Source: Diadophis punctatus similis (lineage: Eukaryota; Chordata; Lepidosauria; Squamata; Dipsadidae). Taken from it: a stretch of 64,000 nucleotides of DNA. Below are positions 56,257-64,000 of the stretch, piece after piece (positions within the stretch are counted from its first letter, which is position 1; each line of letters begins with the position of its first letter). Below the pieces are notes generated by a model. It ran no database searches. It had not been told where the DNA came from and saw only the letters and a list, made by a program, of their open reading frames with translations. The position numbers were made by a program, and so were the translations under genes. The stretch spans positions 6,516,096-6,580,095 of the forward strand of contig JALIGW010000010.1 of the NCBI GenBank assembly GCA_023053685.1, in the 5' to 3' direction.

Positions 56257-56590
56257 ATATTTCCTATACATTTCAAAGACAATTCATTTAGGATTTAATG
56301 TTTAAAAATTGATCCCTTCAGGCAAGGGATAATCCTTTCATAATATTTTCATTTTAGACCTCTGGAAGTATATTGTTAGAAATTATTACAGTTGGAATGG
56401 CTTTATCAGGAAGTTGCTGGACTGGGTTCCTATATTTTATACAGGCATCTTAGCCAACATCTCTAAAGATATCTAGAGAAAGTTGACATGATGGCTATAA
56501 ATTATGCATTTACACGTACCATTTTATTGCAATAGCAAAAGTATCCAGGCTGTCATATTAAAAAAAAACTAAGAAAATGCCTTATTATCG
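56257..56590. other. AT-rich intron sequence
   Basis: No feature identified. Confidence 0.5.
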
Positions 56591-56591
56591 T

Positions 56592-57151
<560 letters not shown>

Positions 57152-57551
57152 CCAGGGACGAACTTTTGAGACCAGCCAAGGTTTTCAAAAGGATTTCCTT
57201 TATTTTGCATCTGTATACATCCATTCAATTCAAAGCAAGGTCTAAAATGCCTTCGGGCAAGACAAGTCTTTTAAGCTTAACACCCCACCCCATTCAGCAT
57301 AATGAATCCACAAATGTTTGACAGATGGATCTGTTTCCCAGCCTCACTCTTCCGTTCAATTACCCCCCATAAAACCTTATCTTAAGATGAAGAGGCTCCC
57401 AGGTGTCTGGGATCCGGATACCCCCCCATAAAACCTTATCTTAAGATGAAGAAGCTCTCAGGTGTCTGGGATCCGGATATGTATAACCTTTTGATCAAAC
57501 AGAGCCAAAAAACCCCTTCTCCTTCTGAATGACAGAGTCTGGACTCTGACA
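57152..57551 (-). repeat. Left LTR of the gypsy array (truncated)
   Basis: Sense start TGTCAGAGTCC is at 57551, right after a purine-rich tract in the internal region. Near-identical to 62464-62862 but lacking the last 27 bases (the TTACA end), so the array is cut at this side. It contains a tandem pair of about 60 bases (57360-57419 and 57420-57479). AATAAA in sense lies near 57200. Confidence 0.85.
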
Positions 57552-57614
57552 TCCTGCCTCTCAAAAAAAGAGAAGGTCCACCTGTAAGACATAAGCAGAA
57601 TCAATTATGATATG

Positions 57615-60600
57615 TTAGCAAGGTTTGCTAGGGTATTTGGAGTGGAATCTTCTCCATAAGGTGGGGGATTTCACATGTTTTTTAGCGACCCACTCGTTCT
57701 GTGATGAAGGCAAATGTTTCCAGGCTACCAGATACTGGGTCTTCCCTCTGTGGATTCTGGAGTCAAGAATTTCCTTGATTTCAAAATGTTGTTCCCCCTC
57801 TATCATGATTGGGGCAGGTGGTGTATTTGCCACCGGTCTAAGTGACGAGGTTACCTCTCTCTTGAGTAGACTAATGTGAAATACTGGGTGGACTTGTCTA
57901 AGTGTTTTTGGAAGAATCAATTCAACCACTACTGGGTTAATGATCCTGCTAATAGTGAAAGGCCCAATAAAGTTAGGTCCTAATTTTTTTGATGGTTGTA
58001 ACAATCTCAAGAATTTTGTAGATAAATATACTCTATCCCCAACCTGGAAAGGTTTAGCCTCTACTCTTTTCTTGTCAGCTTGAATTTTGAAAGCCTCTCT
58101 AGCCTCCTGTAAAGCCAACCTGACTACTGGCCATGTGTTTTGCAAATTTTCTATCCACTCCTTAAGTGAGGGGATAGTGGGTTTTTCTATGGGTAGTTCC
58201 GGTATTGGGCTGAAGTCTTGCCCTGTGGCTACTCTAAAAGGTGTAAAACCTGTACTTGAATGTACAGAGTTATTAAATGCAACCTCTGCAAATGGTAAAA
58301 GTTCAGTTCAATTGTCCTGTTGAAAATTAATAAAACATCTTAGATACTGTTCAAGAACGCTGTTCAAATTCTCGCAATTACCATTTGTCTGGGGGTGATG
58401 GGAGGAGCTTAATCCTTGGGCGGTGCCAAGTAGGCCCAAAAACGCCTTCCAAAAATTGGAGGTAAATTGGACTCCCCTATCCGAGATTATCCTTTTAGGA
58501 GCTCCATGAAGACGATAAATGTGTATTAGAAACAGTCTAGCCAAGCCTTTGGCTGTTGGAATCTTTTGGCAAGGAATAAAATGTGCTTGTTTTGAAAACA
58601 AGTCTGTCACAACCCAAATGACCGTGTTTCCCCCACTTTCCGGTAGTTCTACAATAAAATCCATAGCAATTTCTTCCCATGGGGCTGACGGCTCAGCTAC
58701 TTTTTGTAGAAGTCCTGGAGTTTTCTCCTGACGTCTTTTTGCTGCAGCACAAATGGGGCAACTTGCTACATAGCTTTCTATGTCCTTTTTCAACGAAGGC
58801 CACCAAAATTGTCTCTTTATTAAGTGTAAAGTTTTTACAAAGCCAAAATGTCCAGCCAACCTAGAGTCGTGGCACCTTCCCATTAAACGTAATCTTTGGC
58901 TAGCAGGTACATAAAGTTTGTCACCTACCCACGCTAATTCATCTTTCATCACGCAACTGGATCTGTGGTTCAAAATCCATTCATCGTTGACTAATGCTTG
59001 TTTAAATGCGTGAGTGATGTCTGCGTCCCTCAATGCGTCTTTTCCTCCTTCGGACCTGGTGATTACTTTGGCTGCCAATTGATTTGTTTGTACTATAGGT
59101 TTAAATACCTCTGATTTCACACAATTATATTGTGGCTTTCTGGACAGTGCATCTGCCAGAAAGTTTTTCCCCCCAGGGATAAATTTAAGAGTAAACTCGA
59201 ACCGTTTGAAGTATTGCGCCCAACGAACCTGTTTAGGAGATAGTTTCCTTGGTGTCTTTAAGGCTTCTAAGTTTTTGTGGTCAGTCCAGACTTCAAAAGG
59301 GATCTTACTCCCTTCTAAGAATTGTCTCCAAGTTAAAAGTGCCCATCGCACCGCATAAGCTTCTTTTTCCCAGATCGCCCACCTTTGTTCAGTTTCACTT
59401 AGTTTCCTGGATGTATATGCACATGGCTGTAGCTGTCCTTGCTCATTGCTCTGGAGTATTGCCTATTGCCACATCGCTAGAATCAGCTTGTATTATGAAG
59501 GGTTTTTCTGGGTCTGGGTGCTTCAAAATTGGTTCTGTTGAGAACAGCCGTTTTAGTTTTTCAAACGCTGCCTGGCATTCCATTGTCCAATTCACGGGAT
59601 GTCTCGGTTTAGGATCTCCCTCCCCCTTTGTTCTTAGCAGTTTTGTGATGGGCAGGGCAATTTGAGCAAATGCGGGGATAAATTGGCGATAGAAATTTGC
59701 AAACCCCAGGAAGCTTTGCAGCTGTTTGCGTGTGCGAGGCGTTTCCCAATCGAGTACTGCCTGTACTTTTTGAGGATCCATTTCTATGCCCTGGTGTGAA
59801 ATACGGTACCCCAAGTAATAAATTTTTTCTCGGTGGAATTCACATTTTGAGAGTTTGGCATAAAGTTTTGCCTCGCGGAGTTTGCTCAGCACTGCCCTCA
59901 CCAATTTAACATGTTCAGCCTCGGTCTCTGAGTATAATAGAATATCATCTAAATAAACGAGAACCCCTTTGTATAAGTGTTCATGTAACACATCGTTAAT
60001 TAATTGCATAAACACTGCAGGTGCCCCTTGTAGCCCAAAAGGGAGCACTTTGAATTGGTAGCATCCCAGGGGGGTGTTGAATGCCGTTTTCCATTCATCC
60101 CCCTCCTTAATTCTGATTCGGTAGTATGCCTCCCTGATGTCTAGTTTGGAGAAAATTTTCCCTTTTTTGAGGTGGGTCAGCATGTCTTTCATCAGGGGGA
60201 GGGGATACATGTTTTCAACACTTATCGAGTTTAGGTTTCTGAAGTCGACACATAAGCGTTTTGTGCCATCTTTCTTCTCTCTAAATAACACCGGGGCTGC
60301 TATCTTTGGTCTGGCTGGTTCAATGAACCCCCTTGCTAGGTTTTTCTCAATGAAAGCACTCAGCTCCTCTAACTCCCCCGGTGACATTCTATACATTTTT
60401 GGTTTAGGTAGTTTAGCCCCGGGTAAGATTTCTATTGCGCAGTCGGATGCGCGATGCGGGGGAAGTTCATCCGACGCTGCCTCGCTAAAGACTTCTGCCA
60501 GGTCTTTGTATTCCTTGGGTATGCCGTCTGTTTCCACGCTATGACCAGACATGGCTGTTTCCCTGCGTTCAGCCCCTTCAGTTTCTATCTGTGGGTCCTC

Positions 60601-60618
60601 CGCAGTAGTTACATGCAT
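57615..60618 (-). pseudogene. Gypsy pol (RT, RNase H, integrase, chromodomain), three lesions at most
   Basis: RT at 59443-60618: LCVDFRNLNSI, FSKLDIREAYYRI, catalytic YLDDILLYS (YLDD at 59944-59955), LGFANFYRQF. RNase H at about 58960-59460: QADSSDVAIG, KEAY, TDHKNLEAL. Integrase: H...H...C..C zinc site (GRCHDSRLAGHFGF, CPICAAAK), core aspartates in MDFIVELP and ISDRGVQF and the glutamate in CENLN. C-terminal chromodomain (EILDSRIHRGKTQYLVAWKH) that in such elements guides integration to modified chromatin. A frameshift near 59450 and a TGA at 58308-58310 interrupt it; the neighbouring copy reads tryptophan at that codon. Likely retrotransposed recently. Confidence 0.92.
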
Positions 60619-62368
60619 TTGGAATTTTATGGTGCCTTGCTCCCAATTTATTTTTGGATTCCACTTTTTTTAGCCATGCGAGTCCCAAGACTAGTGGCCA
60701 TTCCATGCCAGGTGCTACTATAAACGTAAGTTTCTCTTCGTGGTTATCAATGCCTATTTTCAGGGGTTCCGTGGCAAAAGCAGCCGGCTCCCCCCCTGCT
60801 ATAGACCCATCCAATTGGCAAAACGCGATGGGATTTCTCAGCTTTCTCACTGTGATTCCCAGCTCCCTGATTAGGGTTGGGCTGATTAAGCAACGGGTGC
60901 ATCCTGAGTCTACTAAAGCGGAGATATTTTTTCCCTCCTCTTGGTTAGGGATAAATAGTCTGAGAGGGAGGGTGAGTGGTTCAATTGGTTTGCTTACCAG
61001 TGGTTCATCCTCCGGATCGCTCTCGAATGCGGCTGGATCTTCCCTTCGAAATGCCGGGGTGTTGTTTCCAGCAGGAGGAGGGGGTGGTGGTCCCACCATC
61101 TCGCTGCTCCTCAGGGCTGTTTCCCTCCCCCGCTGGATGGGTCTCGTTGGTCTCTCCCCCGTTTGGCGTTCGGGTTTCCGGGTGGGTGTTTGGGGCCAGC
61201 ATTTGGGTGCTCGGTGTCCCTCCTTCCCGCATTTGTAACAGATTGGAGGTTTAGGGGAAAAACCCTGTTGCCTTCTGAAGGGTTCTTTCCTCCATTGGGG
61301 TGGGGATTTCTTCCATGCTCTCCCCGTACGGTACTGATTCCTAGCCATATCAATCTCCACTTCTTCAGCGGTGAGGTACCACTCATGCAGATGATTCGGT
61401 GCACCCCTAGCCATGCAGGCATTATACAGATCGTCACTCAGTCCATCCTTAAAACAGCTTACCAGGATGTCTTCTGGCCAGTTTAGCCGACATGCGAGGT
61501 CCCGGAATTCTTCAGTGTACTCCGCCACTGGTCGTCGTCCCTGTTTCACCACCTTAATACGATCGCGTGCTTTGCGGTCTGCCAGCGGGTCCTTGAACCG
61601 TCGTCGTAGGGCCGTCATGAATTGGTTGAAGTTGCGCAGTTCGGGTGCGTCGTCGTTATGTAGGGTTACCATCCATCTGGCCGCGGCTCCTTCCAGGGCT
61701 AAGGTAACTGCTCGCACCCGGGATCCCTGGGTTTGGAACTCACGTCCATATTCTTGCATATAGGTGAGCACATGTGCTACGAAAAATCCCAATTGTTGTG
61801 GGTCCCCATCAAATTTCACTCCCAGGGGGGGAGTTTTCCTTTCTAGTTGTGGAGTTTGGAGTTGGTTAGGAAAGGGTGCCGCTGCGTGTGCTGCCCTGGG
61901 GGGGTTGTTGGGTCTCCTGCCGCGTCCTCCATCTGCACGCCTGCTCCCCAGAGGTTGTTGCCCCCCCAGTCTCCTCAGCGGTTGCTGTGCTCCCAGCGCT
62001 CGTTGTCCGTTGTTCTGGGGTCCCTCGGATGTTGAGATTTTCTAATGTTTCAATCACCAGCTGGGACAGGTATCTCTTCAACCGCCCCTCCCTTAGAGGC
62101 GCTTCGGTGGGCTCTTCCTGATCCATGGCAGCTTCTAGCTCTAATTCCCAACGGGGCTTCCGATCCCCCCGATTAAGGGTGACTCCTCTGGTTCTGCCAT
62201 CCCAGCTGTCTTTTTTTCCAATGCCGATAGACCAGCGTGGCTTTCCAGAGGCCTCAAAATCTCCCTCAGCCTCTTTGCTGGGGAGTGCGGGACAGGCTTC
62301 CGCCCGGGGGTGATTGGTGTCTCCCCCCAGCATTCAATTTCTTCCTGCTCCCGGTTTTTTTCAGTCAT
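60578..62368 (-). pseudogene. Gypsy gag-protease
   Basis: Likely start is the ATG ending at 62368 (MTEKNREQEE), about 70 bases inside the LTR. The N-terminal part changes frame near 62170 and again near 61840, both beside homopolymer runs. From 61819 a 413-codon frame has a capsid region (KFDGDPQQLGFFVAHVL, LEGAAARWM, EYTEEFRDLA), a CCHC knuckle (CYKCGKEGHRAPKC), a proline-rich linker and an aspartic protease (SALVDSGCTRCLIS, then LDGSIAGG and LVLGLAWL). It overlaps pol by about 40 bases in a different frame, as would suit programmed frameshifting between protease and RT. Confidence 0.88.
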
Positions 62369-62436
62369 GATTGCCCGGTCCCCTCAGTAGAGCGAAGTTA
62401 CTCTCTGGGTTGACCGATTTTGCAGACCTTGCTTTC

Positions 62437-62862
62437 TGTAAGGTATGTCTTCCAGCCACAAGCAAGGGACGAACTTTTGAGACCAGCCAAGGTTTTCAAA
62501 AGGATTTCCTTTATTTTGCATCTGTATACATCCATTCAATTCAAAGCAAGGTCTAAAATGCCTTCGGGCAAGACAAGTCTTTTAAGCTTAACACCCCACC
62601 CCATTCAGCATAATGAATCCACAAATGTTTGACAGATGGATCTGTTTCCCAGCCTCACTCTTCCGTTCAATTACCCCCCATAAAACCTTATCTTAAGATG
62701 AAGAGGCTCCCAGGTGTCTGGGATCCGGATACCCCCCCATAAAACCTTATCTTAAGATGAAGAAGCTCTCAGGTGTCTGGGATCCGGATATGTATAACCT
62801 TTTGATCAAACAGAGCCAAAAAAACCCTTCTCCTTCTGAATGACAGAGTCTGGACTCTGACA
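62437..62862 (-). repeat. Middle LTR of the gypsy array, complete
   Basis: 426 bases, sense TGTCAGAG...CCTTACA. It serves both as 3' LTR of the partial copy to the right and 5' LTR of the full copy to the left. Same internal 60-base tandem pair as the left LTR. Confidence 0.88.
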
Positions 62863-62925
62863 TCCTGCCTCTCAAAAAAAGAGAAGGTCCACCTGTAAGA
62901 CATAAGCAGAATCAATTATGATATG

Positions 62926-64000
62926 TTAGCAAGGTTTGCTAGGGTATTTGGAGTGGAATCTTCTCCATAAGGTGGGGGCTTTCACATGTTTTTTAGCGAC
63001 CCACTCGTTCTGTGACGAAGGCAAATGTTTCCAGGCTACCAGATACTGGGTCTTCCCTCTGTGGATTCTGGAGTCAAGAATTTCCTTGATTTCAAAATGT
63101 TGTTCCCCCTCTATCATGATTGGGGCAGGTGGTGTATTTGCCACCGGTCTAAGTGACGAGGTTACCTCTCTCTTGAGTAGACTAATGTGAAATACTGGGT
63201 GGACTTGTCTAAGTGTTTTTGGAAGAATCAATTCAACCACTACTGGGTTAATGATCCTGCTAATAGTGAAAGGCCCAATAAAGTTAGGTCCTAATTTTTT
63301 TGATGGTTGTAACAATCTCAAGAATTTTGTAGATAAATATACTCTATCCCCAACCTGGAAAGGTTTAGCCTCTACTCTTTTCTTGTCAGCTTGAATTTTG
63401 AAAGCCTCTCTAGCCTCCTGTAAAGCCAACCTGACTACTGGCCATGTGTTTTGCAAATTTTCTATCCACTCCTTAAGTGAGGGGATAGTGGGTTTTTCTA
63501 TGGGTAGTTCCGGTATTGGGCTGAAGTCTTGCCCTGTGGCTACTCTAAAAGGTGTAAAACCTGTACTTGAATGTACAGAGTTATTAAATGCAACCTCTGC
63601 AAATGGTAAAAGTTCAGTCCAATTGTCCTGTTGAAAATTAATAAAACATCTTAGATACTGTTCAAGAACGCTGTTCAAATTCTCGCAATTACCATTTGTC
63701 TGGGGGTGATGGGAGGAGCTTAATCCTTGGGCGGTGCCAAGTAGGCCCAAAAACGCCTTCCAAAAATTGGAGGTAAATTGGACTCCCCTATCCGAGATTA
63801 TCCTTTTAGGAGCTCCATGAAGACGATAAATGTGTATTAGAAACAGTCTAGCCAAGCCTTTGGCTGTTGGAATCTTTTGGCAAGGAATAAAATGTGCTTG
63901 TTTTGAAAACAAGTCTGTCACAACCCAAATGACCGTGTTTCCCCCACTTTCCGGTAGTTCTACAATAAAATCCATAGCAATTTCTTCCCATGGGGCTGAC
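62926..64000 (-). CDS. Gypsy integrase to chromodomain, intact so far (partial at window edge)
   Basis: Open through the window edge. Integrase core (MDFIVELPESGG, LFSKQAHFIPC, IISDRGVQF, the glutamate in CENLN), C-terminal strands (FQVGDRVYLST, LGPNFIGPF) and chromodomain (HFEIKEILDSR, QYLVAWKHLP), stop at 62926. It matches 57615-58990 almost base for base but has TGG where that copy has the TGA stop, and alanine instead of serine near the C-terminus. The rest of pol lies outside the window, so full integrity cannot be judged. Confidence 0.9.
   Translation of the reverse strand, partial: SAPWEEIAMDFIVELPESGGNTVIWVVTDLFSKQAHFIPCQKIPTAKGLARLFLIHIYRLHGAPKRIISDRGVQFTSNFWKAFLGLLGTAQGLSSSHHPQTNGNCENLNSVLEQYLRCFINFQQDNWTELLPFAEVAFNNSVHSSTGFTPFRVATGQDFSPIPELPIEKPTIPSLKEWIENLQNTWPVVRLALQEAREAFKIQADKKRVEAKPFQVGDRVYLSTKFLRLLQPSKKLGPNFIGPFTISRIINPVVVELILPKTLRQVHPVFHISLLKREVTSSLRPVANTPPAPIMIEGEQHFEIKEILDSRIHRGKTQYLVAWKHLPSSQNEWVAKKHVKAPTLWRRFHSKYPSKPC

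Larger units (their letters stand above)
57152..64000 (-). mobile_element. Young Ty3/gypsy chromovirus in tandem: LTR-internal-LTR-internal
   Basis: Read on the minus strand: part of an internal region (64000-62863), LTR (62862-62437), full internal region (62436-57552), LTR (57551-57152). The two integrase ends (57552-58700 and 62863-64000) differ at only a few positions. The array continues beyond the window. Confidence 0.93.

Overview
This window is vertebrate nuclear DNA, almost certainly from a snake or close squamate relative. It lies inside the dystrophin gene (DMD), read left to right. The only host coding sequence in place is one 176-bp exon at 30153-30328. It has an AG acceptor, a GT donor, an open frame and the spectrin-repeat sequence of DMD exon 45, with the same length and phase as the human exon. 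On that reading, 1-30152 is the end of intron 44 and 30329-64000 is the start of intron 45. No exon 46 is seen. The snake call rests on a CR1/L3-type LINE tail running into an (AATAG)n array at 28143-28286, several squamate-type LINE families and squamate SINEs.

Both introns are packed with mobile DNA. Left part (1-15.6 kb): an L1 reverse-transcriptase fragment, a CR1 fragment, a decayed Ty3/gypsy element (1256-5650) split by a solo LTR with a 5-bp target duplication, a deleted L1 (5651-8087), a long terminal-inverted-repeat element with a fold-back core and GA-rich satellite (8088-9779), an unclassified LTR plus gag-like piece (10376-11180), and a second Ty3/gypsy element with an internal deletion (11452-15582). 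Next comes a 2.5-kb head-to-tail duplication, 15445-17940 and 17949-20452. It carries two small hAT elements per copy, and the copies differ at only a handful of positions. From 22.1 to 27.6 kb an antisense L1 is interrupted by a sense L2-type LINE with an intact 474-codon frame, followed by a second L2 tail and a CR1 piece.

Right of the exon: a near full-length sense L1 (31258-38008) with overlapping ORF1 and ORF2 and only a few lesions; a nearly complete L2-type LINE (38009-41820); a solo LTR (42344-43012); CpG-rich hAT-like debris with NRF1-like palindromes (43675-44767); a 2.1-kb hAT-type element (44870-46955) with near-perfect 8-bp target duplications; a Penelope-like remnant (48125-48900); an antisense L2 element split by a tRNA-derived SINE (48963-52831); an L1 with inverted parts (54660-56060); and a young Ty3/gypsy chromovirus arranged LTR-internal-LTR-internal (57152-64000 and beyond).

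The most unusual item is inside the hAT-type element at 44870-46955. It contains a start-codon exon closely resembling the first coding exon of RSPH14 (radial spoke head 14, formerly RTDR1), with its GC-rich 5' flank, an RFX/X-box-like motif 35 bases upstream of the ATG, and a splice donor. This looks like a host promoter and first exon captured by a DNA transposon and carried into a dystrophin intron. Apart from DMD there is no gene network here; the elements act, or once acted, only in their own copying.
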